Below, piece after piece: positions 7,822-17,142 of a stretch of 64,000 bases of DNA. Under the pieces are notes generated by a model that made no database searches, was not told the DNA's origin, and saw nothing but the letters and a program-made list of their open reading frames with translations. The translations under genes and the position numbers were made by a program. Source of the stretch: FEN-680 sp036845225 (GTDB taxonomy: Bacteria > Actinomycetota > Geothermincolia > Fen-727 > Anoxymicrobiaceae); assembly GCA_036845225.1 (NCBI GenBank), contig DAIUEJ010000009.1, forward strand, positions 1-64,000. The letters run 5' to 3'. Positions within the stretch are counted from its first letter, which is position 1; the number at the start of each line of letters is the position of its first letter.

Positions 7822-8760
7822 TCAGGCGTTTTCGGCTCCAAGGAGAGATTCGAGGCGGCGCATGCGCCCCTGGACCACCGCCTTCGACACCGGCGGCTCG
7901 AGGGCGCGGCCAAGTTCGGCGAGCGAAGCCTGGGGGTGGCGGAGGCGGGCCTCGGCGAGCTCCGTCAGCTCTCCGGGGGCATCCTTGAGCAGTCCCAGCG
8001 CACCCAGCCTGCCCACGAGTTCCCTCTGCCGGAGGGAAGCCTCGGCAAGCCTGCGCGCGTTCGCGGAGTCGCAGTTCACCAGACGGTTTACCTGGTTCCG
8101 GGTCGCGTTCATGATGGTGCGGCTCTCCCAGGAAAGGTGCGCCCCGTGCGCTCCGACGACCGCGAGGAAGTTCGATATCTGCTGGCGCTGCTTGAGGTAG
8201 AGCACCCATTGGCTGCGCCGCTCGCGCAACCCCGGATGGAGGCCGCGGCGCCTGAACAGCTCGTCGAAAGCCCTGGCCGATTCCCCCATCGCGAAGGATA
8301 TCTCGAGGTCGGCCGGGCCGAACGGTTCGCTCACGTACCCGCCGCCCAGGAACGCGCCGCGCAGCGCCGACGCCGCGCAGCAGTCACTTCTGGTGAGCCG
8401 CCGCGGCACCACCTCCTCCGGCGAGAGGCTGGCGTCAAGTACTCCCAGCTCGTTGAGCACTTGATGGAACCCCGGCTGGTCCGGCAGCTCCAGGCGATAG
8501 ACCGTGGCGCGCCTGGGGGAGCTGCGGGTGACTTTGACCAGCGGTGTCTCCAGGTCGAACAGCGAATGCAGGAGCGTGTAGATCTTGCGCGCGGTGTATA
8601 CGCCGGACGACTCCGTCACCAGCATGTGGCCGCCGCTGCCGCGGATCGCATAGGTACCGTCCATGTGCAGGAGGGCGGAGAGCTCCGCGACCTGGCAGCA
8701 GTGCCGGCTGGCCCTGTAGTGCCCTAGCTCCTCTTTTACCGTGTGGACGCTGCTGGTCAT
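7822..8760 (-). CDS. whiA: DNA-binding protein WhiA
   Basis: WhiA is the Gram-positive sporulation/division regulator with a degenerate LAGLIDADG-homing-endonuclease fold and a C-terminal helix-turn-helix. Visible signatures are VKEELGHYRASRHCC near the start, AFLGGGYVSEP (about residues 137-147), YLKQRQQISNFLAVVGAH, and RNQVNRLVNCDSANARR. The terminal HTH holds LAELGRALEPPVSKAVVQGRMRRL. The 312-aa length is normal. ATG directly follows the rapZ stop codon with no obvious Shine-Dalgarno, so translation is probably coupled. The yvcK gene usually found between rapZ and whiA is absent. Confidence 0.95.
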   Translation of the reverse strand: MTSSVHTVKEELGHYRASRHCCQVAELSALLHMDGTYAIRGSGGHMLVTESSGVYTARKIYTLLHSLFDLETPLVKVTRSSPRRATVYRLELPDQPGFHQVLNELGVLDASLSPEEVVPRRLTRSDCCAASALRGAFLGGGYVSEPFGPADLEISFAMGESARAFDELFRRRGLHPGLRERRSQWVLYLKQRQQISNFLAVVGAHGAHLSWESRTIMNATRNQVNRLVNCDSANARRLAEASLRQRELVGRLGALGLLKDAPGELTELAEARLRHPQASLAELGRALEPPVSKAVVQGRMRRLESLLGAENA

Positions 8761-9612
8761 CTACTTGTTGATGTCGCGGTGGGCCACCGAGACCGGCTGG
8801 CCTTCCTTCTTGAACCGCCGCGCCAGTTCGTTGGCGATGACCACCGACCTGTGCCGGCCTCCGGTGCAACCGATCCCGATGGAGAGGTAAGGCCTCCGCT
8901 CGCGGAGGTAGTCCGGCAGTATGAACTCGATCAGCCCCTTGAAGCGGTCGACGAACTCCAGGGCCTCCGGCCGCTCCAGCACGAACTTCTTCACCCGCTT
9001 GTCGGTGCCCTTGCGGTCCCGCAGCTCCGGCACCCAGTAGGGGTTGGGAAGAAACCTCACGTCGAAGATGATGTCGGCGTCGAGAGGGTGGCCGTACTTG
9101 TAGCCGAACGAGAGCAGCGATATCTTGGTAGCCCTTTCGCCCTCGGCCCCCGGCAGGACGTTGAGCAGCTTGTCCCGCAGCTCGCGGACGTTCATGCCGG
9201 AGGTGTCTATCACCACGTCCGCCCGCTCCCGGAGCGGGTCGAGCAGCTTGCGCTCCTCGGCTATCAGGCCGGCCACGCCGAGGCCCTTGCTCTCGAGCGG
9301 GTGTATGCGCCGAGTCTCAGAGAACCTGCGCAGCAACACCTCGTCTGAGGCGTTCAGGAACACAATGGTGTAAGGGATGGACTCGAGGCCCTCCAGGGCG
9401 GAGAGCACCTCGGTGAAGTTCGTGCCGCCGCGGACGTCCATCACCACCGCGATCATGGCGAACTTCTCCCCCCCGATCGGCGCGAGCTCCACCACGTTGG
9501 CGAGCAGATTCCCGGGCAGGTTGTCTATAGCGTAGTATCCCATGTCCTCGAAGTAGTTGAGCGCCTCGCTCTTGCCGGCGCCCGACATGCCCGTCACGAT
9601 GACGATCTCCAA
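8761..9612 (-). CDS. rapZ: RNase adapter / nucleotide-binding protein RapZ
   Basis: This P-loop protein (YvcJ/RapZ family) is known as an RNase adapter and amino-sugar sensor in E. coli. In Gram-positives it is linked to cell-wall metabolism. Walker A is GMSGAGKS at residues 8-15. FLNASDEVLLRRFSETRR and the C-terminal HPLDADIIFDVRFLPNPY and IGIGCTGGRHRSV are family signatures. The 283-aa length is standard. The start is TTG with GGAGG 7 nt upstream. It is separated from ogt by ~75 nt. Confidence 0.95.
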   Translation of the reverse strand: MEIVIVTGMSGAGKSEALNYFEDMGYYAIDNLPGNLLANVVELAPIGGEKFAMIAVVMDVRGGTNFTEVLSALEGLESIPYTIVFLNASDEVLLRRFSETRRIHPLESKGLGVAGLIAEERKLLDPLRERADVVIDTSGMNVRELRDKLLNVLPGAEGERATKISLLSFGYKYGHPLDADIIFDVRFLPNPYWVPELRDRKGTDKRVKKFVLERPEALEFVDRFKGLIEFILPDYLRERRPYLSIGIGCTGGRHRSVVIANELARRFKKEGQPVSVAHRDINK

Positions 9613-9686
9613 GCGTTACCTCCACTGGTCCCTGGCCGTGAGGCAGTGCCTTCCTGCCTCAATGATAGCGCTATCGTGCTCCGAGT

Positions 9687-10217
9687 TCAGCAGCGAGGTA
9701 CGGACCCCTCGAGCTCGAGCAGCCTCTCTTTCCACCCGGGGGCCCCGCTCCAGCCTCCGATTCCTCCGCCGGCCCGGACGACCCGGTGACACGGGATCAC
9801 CAGGGGCACCGGATTGCGTGCGACCGCGCCGCCCGCCGCGCGCGCCGAGCCGCGGCTCCCCGCCATGGCCGCGACTTCCCCGTAGCTCGCCACGGAGCCC
9901 CAGGGTATGCGCTCCACGGCGCCAAGGACCTTCCTCGTGAACGGCGTCACGCCCTCCAGGTCTACCGGCGGCGCATCGGCGGGCCGCTTTCCGGCGAGGA
10001 GGTCCGAGAGGAAACCCGCGAGCGCCTCGATGTGGCGCGCGGTGCCCTCATCGACACTCGGGTCGATGAACTCGACGCGCGCCTTATCTGATGCGGTGCT
10101 CTCTCTTCCGAGTGGCGGCAGCTCGAGCCTCACGATGCCCGACGGGCACGCCCAGACTCTGAACTCGAGCCCGCCGACGTCCAGCCGGGCCGTCTCGCGC
10201 TCTCTGGCGTTCTTCAC
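9687..10217 (-). CDS. ogt: Methylated-DNA--protein-cysteine methyltransferase
   Basis: This suicide DNA-repair protein transfers alkyl groups from O6-alkylguanine to its own cysteine. Acceptor Cys143 is in VIPCHRVV, and the HTH region IPWGSVASYGEVAAMAGS plus GGAVARNP precede it as in the family. The 176-aa length fits Ogt/MGMT without an Ada domain. GTG directly follows the uvrC stop (TAA GTG), with GGGAGA 7 nt upstream, so it is translated with uvrC. The repair operon context fits the function. Confidence 0.93.
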   Translation of the reverse strand: MKNARERETARLDVGGLEFRVWACPSGIVRLELPPLGRESTASDKARVEFIDPSVDEGTARHIEALAGFLSDLLAGKRPADAPPVDLEGVTPFTRKVLGAVERIPWGSVASYGEVAAMAGSRGSARAAGGAVARNPVPLVIPCHRVVRAGGGIGGWSGAPGWKERLLELEGSVPRC

Positions 10218-12083
10218 TTATTTCTCCCTTGTCACCCTTGCCGCTTCGTATACTGCCTCCGCCACCTTCTCCGGCATCCCGCCGACCTCCTTCAGGTCGT
10301 CGAGGGAAGCCTCCGATACGCGCCGCGGCGAACCGAAATGCTTCAACAGGGCTTTCTTCCTGCCGGGGCCGACGCCGGCGACCGAGTCGAGCCAGGAGCT
10401 CGAGGTCGCCCTCTCCATCAAGCTGCGGTTGAAAGAGACGGCGACCCGGTGCGCTTCATCCCTGATCCGCTGGATGAGGAACAGGGCCTCGGAGTCCCTC
10501 GGCAGGAGCACAGGTTCCTTCTTCCCCGGAAGGTAGACCTCCTCGAGCCGCTTGGCGAGCGCGACGGTCTCGATGCCGGCGATGCCGAGGACTTTCAACA
10601 CGTCCAGCCCGGCGTTCAACTGCCCCTTGCCTCCGTCGAGGATTATGAGGTCCGGCCTCTTCGCCCATCCCACGGCCGCGGCCGGGACAGCTCCTCCGTC
10701 CTGCAGCTCTTTCTGGTAGCGCTTGAGGCGCCGGTAGAGCACCTCCCGCATCATGCCCACGTCGTCGACGCCGGGCGTGTACTTGATTGCGAACTTGCGG
10801 TACTCCCTTCGCGCCGGGTACCCGTCCTGGAAGACCACCATCGAGCCGACCGAGGCGGTCCCCGCGAAAGTCGAGATATCGTAGCACTCGATCCGCAGCG
10901 GGAACCTCTCCAATCCCAGCGAGGCGGCGAGCTGCGCGAGCGCGGCTTCGATGCGGCCTTTGTCGCGCGCCCTCGCCACCTTCGCCCCCTCCAATGCCAG
11001 CCGGGCGTTGGCCCCCGCGAGCCCCATCTCGTGGCGCTTCTTGCCTTTGCGGGGGACGCGTATCTCGACCCGGGCTCCCCTCTGCGCCGCCAGCCACTCC
11101 ACGAGCCCGCCGTCGTCGGCCGGCATCGCGGGGACGAGGACAAGCTCCGGGATGGAGCCGGCCTGGTCATAGTATCTCTTCAGAAACTCGCCCGAGAGCT
11201 CCTCGCACTCGCGCTGCTCCTCCAGGTCCGTGAAGAAGACCAGGTTCCCCAGGTGGAAGCCGCCCCTGTTCTGCGCGACTGAAAAGCAGGCCGACATGCC
11301 GTCATCGAATATCCCGATGACGTCGTAGTCTTCCCGGGTCGCGGACAGCGCCCTGTGGTGCCTGAGGACCTGCTCCGCCGACTCGATCTGGTTTCGTATC
11401 CGGGCGGCCTGCTCGTACTCCTCGTCGCGGGCGGCGGCCCTCATCCGGGTGTCGAGGTCGGCCATGACCTCCACGTGCCTGCCCTCAAGAAAATCGCAGA
11501 ACTGCTTGACGTGCCTCATGTATTCGGCTGACGGCACCGAACCCCGGCACGGCCCCAGGCACATGTTCATCTCGTAATACAGGCAGGGCGAGTGGCCTTT
11601 CTGCCCGGGCACGGCGCCCGTGCAATGCCTCAGTGGGAACACCTTCTTCAGGAGGCGGATGGTGTTGCGAGCCGCGCGGGCGTTCACGTAGGGACCGTAG
11701 TATTTGACGCCCCTTATCCTCTTGCCCCTGACCAGGGCGACCCTCGGGAACTCCTCGCTCACGAAGACGGCGATGTATGGGTAACTCTTGTCGTCGCGAA
11801 GGATGACGTTGAACCGGGGCTTGTACCTCTTGATGAGGGTCGCCTCGAGGATGAGGGCGTCTACCTCGGTCTGGCACACGTTCACCTCGAGGTCGGCGAT
11901 CTCCTCGCGCAGCGCCTCGCCCTTGTAGTCGCCGGCGGCCGGCGCCTGAAAATATGACCTGACGCGGTTCGAAAGCTCTTTTGCCTTGCCCACGTAGATC
12001 ACTTTTCCGGCGCTGTTGGAAAAGACGTAGACTCCCGGCCGTGCCGGAAGCGTCTCCAGCTTCGCCCTCAGGCCCTGGTTCAC
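10218..12083 (-). CDS. uvrC: Excinuclease ABC subunit C
   Basis: UvrC makes both incisions in nucleotide-excision repair. The GIY-YIG nuclease domain covers about residues 13-95 (PGVYVFSNSAGKVIYVGKA). A UVR motif follows at about 205-240. The RNase H-like second nuclease domain carries RIECYDISTFAG and LIILDGGKGQLNAG. A C-terminal helix-hairpin-helix pair (SVAGVGPGRKKALLKHFGS) closes the protein. The 621-aa length is typical. It starts GTG and overlaps uvrA by four bases (GTGA). Confidence 0.97.
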   Translation of the reverse strand: MNQGLRAKLETLPARPGVYVFSNSAGKVIYVGKAKELSNRVRSYFQAPAAGDYKGEALREEIADLEVNVCQTEVDALILEATLIKRYKPRFNVILRDDKSYPYIAVFVSEEFPRVALVRGKRIRGVKYYGPYVNARAARNTIRLLKKVFPLRHCTGAVPGQKGHSPCLYYEMNMCLGPCRGSVPSAEYMRHVKQFCDFLEGRHVEVMADLDTRMRAAARDEEYEQAARIRNQIESAEQVLRHHRALSATREDYDVIGIFDDGMSACFSVAQNRGGFHLGNLVFFTDLEEQRECEELSGEFLKRYYDQAGSIPELVLVPAMPADDGGLVEWLAAQRGARVEIRVPRKGKKRHEMGLAGANARLALEGAKVARARDKGRIEAALAQLAASLGLERFPLRIECYDISTFAGTASVGSMVVFQDGYPARREYRKFAIKYTPGVDDVGMMREVLYRRLKRYQKELQDGGAVPAAAVGWAKRPDLIILDGGKGQLNAGLDVLKVLGIAGIETVALAKRLEEVYLPGKKEPVLLPRDSEALFLIQRIRDEAHRVAVSFNRSLMERATSSSWLDSVAGVGPGRKKALLKHFGSPRRVSEASLDDLKEVGGMPEKVAEAVYEAARVTREK

Positions 12084-14941
12084 CTGGCCTTCGCCGCCTT
12101 CGGCCGCCTTCGAGAGCCGCGGCCCTCGAGGACCTCGGCCAGGTACTTCCCGGTGTAAGACCGCCTGGTTGCCGCGATCTGTTCTGGCGAGCCGGTGGCG
12201 ATCAGCTCCCCGCCCTTGTCGCCACCCTCGGGCCCCAGGTCGATGATATGGTCCGCCACCTTGACGACGTCCATGTTGTGCTCGACCACGACCACCGTGT
12301 TGCCGCCTTCGACCAGGCGGTCCAGCACCTCGATCAGCTTGCTGATGTCGTCGAAGTGCAGGCCGGTGGTCGGCTCGTCGAGAAGGTAGAGCGTCCTTCC
12401 GGTCGGCCTCTTGGCGAGCTCCCTCGCCAGCTTGACCCTTTGCGCTTCCCCGCCGGAGAGCGTCGGCGCCGGCTGGCCCAGCCGTACGTAGCCCAAGCCT
12501 ACGTCCGACAGTATCTGGAGCTGGCGATTGATGTTCGGTATGTTTGTGAACAGGGCCATGGCCTCCTCGACCGTCAGCTCGAGTACCTCGTGGATGTTCT
12601 TGCCCTTGTAATGTATCTCGAGCGTCTCGCGGTTGTAGCGCTTGCCCTTACACACGTCGCAGGAGACGTAGACGTCCGGCAGGAAGTGCATCTCGATCTT
12701 CACCATGCCCTCGCCTTTGCACGCCTCGCACCTGCCGCCGGCCACGTTGAAGCTGAACCTCCCCGGCTTGTAGCCGCGCACCTGCGCCTGGGGCGTGCTG
12801 GCGAAGAGCGTCCTGACGCCGTCGAACACCTTGGTGTACGTCGCGGCGTTGGACCGCGGCGTGCGGCCGATCGGAGACTGGTCTATGTTCACGACCTTGT
12901 CTATCTCTTCGACTCCGTCTATCCCCTTGTGCCGCCCCGGAGGCGTGCGCGAGGAGGAGAGCTTGCGCCGCAGCCCGCGGTACAGCACCTCGCTCACCAG
13001 GGTGCTCTTGCCCGACCCGCTCACGCCGGTCACGCAGGTGAAGACTCCGAGCGGGAACGAGACGTCGATGTCCTTGAGGTTGTGCTCCGTAGCTCCCCTG
13101 ACCACCAGGGCCCTGTCGGTGGGGGGCCGGCGCGTCCGGGGCACAGGTATCTCCAGCTCCCCGGAGAGGTACTTGCCGGTGATAGAGCCTTTGCTGGCGA
13201 TGATGTCTTCCACTGTCCCGGTGGCGACGATGTGCCCTCCATGGATGCCGGCCCCGGGGCCGATGTCCACGACGTAGTCGGCGGCGCGTATGGTGTCCTC
13301 GTCGTGCTCGACGACTATCACGGTGTTGCCGAGGTCCCGGAGCCTCTTCAGCGTCTCTATCAGTCGTTTGTTGTCGCGCTTGTGGAGCCCCACGCTCGGC
13401 TCGTCAAGAATATAGAGGACGCCCACCAGCCCCGAGCCGATCTGTGTCGCGAGCCTGATCCTCTGAGACTCCCCGCCCGCCAGCGTGCTCGCCTGGCGCG
13501 AGAGCGTGAGGTAGTCCAGCCCCACGTCCATCAGGAACTGGAGCCTCGCCCTCACCTCCTTGAGGAGACGCCCCGCGATGGTCTTCTGCCTTGCGTCGAG
13601 CTTCAGGTCCTTGATGAATCCGATGGCGTGCTCGACGGTCAGGTCCGACAGCTCCGAGATGTTCATGCCGCCGACCGTCACCGCGAGGCTCTCGGGGCGC
13701 AGCCGCGCTCCCCCGCAGGACGGGCAGGGCTTGACGCTCATGAACATACCTATCCTCCAGCGGGCGTACTCCGACTCGGTCTCCTTGTAGCGCCGCTCCA
13801 GGATGGGGATGACGCCTTCCCAGGTGGTGTAGTAAGTCCTCTGCCTGTTGCGGGAATCGAGGTGCCTCACCAGTATCTCGTCGTCCCCGGTGCCGAAGAG
13901 CACCATGTTCTGCGCGCGCTCGTCGAGGTCCTTGAAGGGAACCGTCAGCGGGAATCCGTATGTGTCGGCGAGCGCCTCCAGCACGCTGTAGAAGTGAGTC
14001 TGGGTCGCCGCTTCCCACGGAGCGACAGCGCCGTCGATGAGCGTCCTGTCGGGGTCCGGGACCACCAGCTCGGCATCGATCTCCAGCCGGTGACCGAGCC
14101 CGCCGCAGGTGGTGCACGCCCCGTAGGGGTTGTTGAACGAGAACATGCGCGGGGACAGCTCGGGAAACGATATGGCGCAGTGTACACAGGAGAACTCCTC
14201 GGAAAAGATGTCGCGGCGGTCGGTTTCGTCCTGGACCGCCACCATCCCCTCCCCCAGGTGCAGCGCCGCCTCCACGGATTCGGCGACCCTGCTGCGCGCG
14301 TCCTCCTTGATGACCAGGCGGTCGACCACGGCCATTATTTCGTGTTTCTTGTTCTTGTCGAGGTCGATCTGCTCCGAGAGGTCGAACACCTCTCCGTCGA
14401 CCAGCACGCGGACGTACCCGCGGTGCCGCAGGTTCTCGAAGACCGCCGCGTGCTCGCCCTTGCGCCCCCTCACCAGCGGGGCAAGGACCATTATCTTCCT
14501 GCCCTCGCCCATCTCCATCACGAGGTCGGTTATCTGCTCGGGGGACTGCCGCGAGACAGGCCTTCCGCACTCGTAGCAGTGCGGCTCCCCGATCCGTGCG
14601 TAGAGGACGCGCAGGTAGTCGTAGATCTCGGTGACGGTGCCGACCGTGGACCGCGGGTTGGACGTCCCGGCTTTCTGGTCGATCGATATCGCTGGCGACA
14701 GGCCCTCGATGAGGTCGACGTCAGGCTTGTCCAGCTGGCCCAGGAACTGGCGCGCGTAAGACGACAGCGACTCGACGTAGCGGCGCTGGCCCTCCGCGTA
14801 GATGGTATCGAATGCGAGCGACGACTTGCCCGAGCCGCTGATGCCCGTCATCACTATCATCTTGTTCCGGGGCAGGTCGAGCTTCACGTCCTTCAGGTTA
14901 TGCTCGCGCGCCCCTCTTATCTTCAGCAGTTCGTTATTCAC
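12080..14941 (-). CDS. uvrA: Excinuclease ABC subunit A
   Basis: UvrA is the DNA-damage-recognition ATPase of nucleotide-excision repair. It has two ABC cassettes: Walker A GISGSGKSSLAF near residue 33 and GVSGSGKSTLVSEVL near 640. Signature motifs are LSGGEAQRVKLA and LAGGESQRIRLA. Zinc-binding cysteine pairs occur at CVHC/CTTCGG and at CEACKGEG/CDVCKGKR. The 953-aa length is typical. GTG start overlaps the uvrB end by eight bases, so the subunits are translationally coupled. Confidence 0.97.
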   Translation of the reverse strand: MNNELLKIRGAREHNLKDVKLDLPRNKMIVMTGISGSGKSSLAFDTIYAEGQRRYVESLSSYARQFLGQLDKPDVDLIEGLSPAISIDQKAGTSNPRSTVGTVTEIYDYLRVLYARIGEPHCYECGRPVSRQSPEQITDLVMEMGEGRKIMVLAPLVRGRKGEHAAVFENLRHRGYVRVLVDGEVFDLSEQIDLDKNKKHEIMAVVDRLVIKEDARSRVAESVEAALHLGEGMVAVQDETDRRDIFSEEFSCVHCAISFPELSPRMFSFNNPYGACTTCGGLGHRLEIDAELVVPDPDRTLIDGAVAPWEAATQTHFYSVLEALADTYGFPLTVPFKDLDERAQNMVLFGTGDDEILVRHLDSRNRQRTYYTTWEGVIPILERRYKETESEYARWRIGMFMSVKPCPSCGGARLRPESLAVTVGGMNISELSDLTVEHAIGFIKDLKLDARQKTIAGRLLKEVRARLQFLMDVGLDYLTLSRQASTLAGGESQRIRLATQIGSGLVGVLYILDEPSVGLHKRDNKRLIETLKRLRDLGNTVIVVEHDEDTIRAADYVVDIGPGAGIHGGHIVATGTVEDIIASKGSITGKYLSGELEIPVPRTRRPPTDRALVVRGATEHNLKDIDVSFPLGVFTCVTGVSGSGKSTLVSEVLYRGLRRKLSSSRTPPGRHKGIDGVEEIDKVVNIDQSPIGRTPRSNAATYTKVFDGVRTLFASTPQAQVRGYKPGRFSFNVAGGRCEACKGEGMVKIEMHFLPDVYVSCDVCKGKRYNRETLEIHYKGKNIHEVLELTVEEAMALFTNIPNINRQLQILSDVGLGYVRLGQPAPTLSGGEAQRVKLARELAKRPTGRTLYLLDEPTTGLHFDDISKLIEVLDRLVEGGNTVVVVEHNMDVVKVADHIIDLGPEGGDKGGELIATGSPEQIAATRRSYTGKYLAEVLEGRGSRRRPKAAKAR

Positions 14942-16931
14942 CTGGCAGCAGTTCCTCGCTGATATGTTTGATCTCGTCCCGGAGCCTGGCCGCGTCCTCG
15001 AAGCGCAGCTCCTCCGCGAGCAGCCTCATCTCTTCCTCCATGTTCAAGAGCAGGCGCTGGAGCTGCGCGGGGGACATCCCCCTCGCCCTCTCGACGGGAT
15101 CGTCGGACGGCCCCGCCCCGGCAGCCAGCGTGACCTCGAGTATGTCCCTGACCTCCTTCTGGATGGTCTGCGGGCTGATGCCGTGCTCCTCGTTGTAGAG
15201 CACCTGCTTCTCGCGCCTTCGCTGCGTCTCCTCGATGGCGCCTCTCATGGCCTCGGAAGTGTCCTGTGCGTAGAGTATCACCATGCCGCCCGCATTCCTG
15301 CTGGCCCTGCCCATCGTCTGGATCAGGCTCCGCTCGCTGCGCAGGAACCCCTGCTTGTCGGCGTCCAGGATCGCCACCAGCGAGACCTCCGGCAGGTCGA
15401 GCCCCTCGCGCAGCAGGTTTATCCCGACCAGCACGTCGAACACGCCGGCGCGCAGGTCTCGCAGGATCTCCACGCGCTCCACCGTTCCTATCTCGGAGTG
15501 GAGGTAGCGTGACTTTACCCCCATCTCGTCGAGGTACTCGGACAGCGTCTCCGACATCTTCTTGGTGAGCGTGGTCACCAGCACGCGCTCCCGCTTCACC
15601 ACCCTCTCGCGTATCTCCGACATCAGGTCGTCGATCTGCCCCTCGGCGGGCCGTATCACTACGGCGGGGTCCACGAGCCCGGTGGGGCGGATCACCTGCT
15701 CCGCGACCCTCGTGCTCATCTGCATCTCGAAGTCCGCGGGCGTCGCGCTCACGAACACCACCTCGCCGACCTTGTCGAAGAACTCCTCGCGAGACAGTGG
15801 CCGGTTGTCGAGCGCGGAGGGCAGGCGGAACCCGTGCTCCACCAGGGTCTGCTTGCGCGAGCGGTCTCCGTTCAACATCCCCGAGAGCTGCGGGACGGTG
15901 ATGTGCGACTCGTCGATGAAGGTCAGCATCCCGTCGGGGAAAAAATCGATCAGGGTGTACGGCGGCTCACCCTCTTTGCGCCCCGAAAGGTGACGTGAGT
16001 AGTTCTCGATGCCGTGGCAGTAGCCGGTCTCCCGCAACATCTCGAGGTCGTACATGGTCCGCATCCTCAGCCTCTGTTCCTCGAGCAGCTTGCCCCGGGA
16101 GCGCAACAGCTCGAGGCGCGCGTCCAGCTCCTCCTCTATGCCCTTGATCGCCGCCGCCAGCTGGCTCGACGGCGTGAGAAAGTGGGTCGCCGGCCAGACC
16201 ACCGTGCGGTCCAGGTCCGCCAGCACTTCACCGGTCAGGGGGTCGACCTGGGTGATGCGCTCGACGGTGTCGCCGAACATGTCCACCCTGACCGCAGCCT
16301 CGTCCCAGTATGCGGGGTAGATGTCGATCACGTCCCCGCGCACGCGGAACTTGCCGCGGTCCGGGGCGATGTCGTTCCGCTCGTACCTGATGTCGACCAG
16401 CCGTCGCAGGATGTCCTCGCGCTCGTACTCCTTGCCGACCTCGATCATCACCATCCGGTTCAGGTACTCGTCGGGCGAGCCGAGCCCGTAGATGCATGAG
16501 ACAGAAGCGACGATGATGACGTCCGGGCGGGAGAGCAGGGCGCTGGTGGCGCCGTGCCTCAGCCTGTCGATCTCGTCGTTGATGGACGAGTCCTTCTCGA
16601 TGTAGGTGTCGGTGCTCGGAATGTAGGCCTCAGGCTGGTAGTAATCGTAGTAGCTCACAAAATACTCCACCGCGTTGTTCGGGAAGAAGTCCCTGAACTC
16701 CGAGTAGAGCTGCGCGGCGAGCGTCTTGTTCGGGGCAAGCACCAGCGTGGGCCTCTGCACCTCTTCGATCGCGCTCGCCATCGTGAACGTCTTCCCGGAA
16801 CCCGTGACCCCGAGCAGGACCTGGTAGCGCTCGCAATCGTTCAGCCCCTCGACCAGGCTTGCTATTGCCTGCGGCTGGTCGCCCTGGGGGATGAACCGGG
16901 TCTCGAGCTTCAGTTTCGCCAAATGAGTCAC
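14934..16931 (-). CDS. uvrB: Excinuclease ABC subunit B
   Basis: UvrB is the helicase-like damage-verification subunit of nucleotide-excision repair. Walker A is GVTGSGKT at residues 41-48. The beta-hairpin region YYDYYQPEAYIPSTDTYIEK, helicase motif DESHITVPQ, LREGLDLPEVSLVAILDAD, and a C-terminal UVR motif that binds UvrC are present. The 665-aa length is standard. GTG at 16931 has a poor ribosome-binding site. TTG at 16922 has GGGGTG ahead and is a plausible alternative. It is the first gene of uvrB-uvrA-uvrC-ogt. I see no clear LexA-type box, so damage regulation is not evident. Confidence 0.97.
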   Translation of the reverse strand: MTHLAKLKLETRFIPQGDQPQAIASLVEGLNDCERYQVLLGVTGSGKTFTMASAIEEVQRPTLVLAPNKTLAAQLYSEFRDFFPNNAVEYFVSYYDYYQPEAYIPSTDTYIEKDSSINDEIDRLRHGATSALLSRPDVIIVASVSCIYGLGSPDEYLNRMVMIEVGKEYEREDILRRLVDIRYERNDIAPDRGKFRVRGDVIDIYPAYWDEAAVRVDMFGDTVERITQVDPLTGEVLADLDRTVVWPATHFLTPSSQLAAAIKGIEEELDARLELLRSRGKLLEEQRLRMRTMYDLEMLRETGYCHGIENYSRHLSGRKEGEPPYTLIDFFPDGMLTFIDESHITVPQLSGMLNGDRSRKQTLVEHGFRLPSALDNRPLSREEFFDKVGEVVFVSATPADFEMQMSTRVAEQVIRPTGLVDPAVVIRPAEGQIDDLMSEIRERVVKRERVLVTTLTKKMSETLSEYLDEMGVKSRYLHSEIGTVERVEILRDLRAGVFDVLVGINLLREGLDLPEVSLVAILDADKQGFLRSERSLIQTMGRASRNAGGMVILYAQDTSEAMRGAIEETQRRREKQVLYNEEHGISPQTIQKEVRDILEVTLAAGAGPSDDPVERARGMSPAQLQRLLLNMEEEMRLLAEELRFEDAARLRDEIKHISEELLPGE

Positions 16932-16990
16932 CCCGTGAAGAGTATCGCAAGAAAAGGGAGTCCCGCGCCATGCAGGACCCTGGGCGCATG

Positions 16991-17019
16991 ATTCTAACCT
17001 TCAGGCGCGGCGCCTTCAA
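16991..17019 (-). promoter_or_regulatory. Promoter of uvrBAC-ogt operon
   Basis: TTGAAG (17014-17019) and TAGAAT (16991-16996) are spaced by 17 nt on the minus strand, about 60 nt before uvrB. Both hexamers are near consensus for a vegetative sigma factor. The remaining divergent intergenic region up to 17142 shows no convincing promoter for the lipoprotein gene. Confidence 0.6.
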
Positions 17020-17142
17020 TGACAAAGGTCAGTGCCTTCCGGGCGCCGCTCGGCGAACATGAGGGCAGGAATCAGCGTCCATTTATCTAAAACGTAAGTC
17101 AGACGGTATCCCGACCGATCGTCACGAGAGAACGCCCACGCC

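Noticed and set aside
6250..8727. 825-codon open frame on the plus strand
   Set aside because: It spans parts of pgk, gap and whiA in antisense, all of which are conserved; composition is shadow-like.
11981..14962. 993-codon open frame opposite uvrA
   Set aside because: Complete, conserved uvrA on the minus strand; the plus frame is rich in His/Asp/Val as expected of an antisense shadow.
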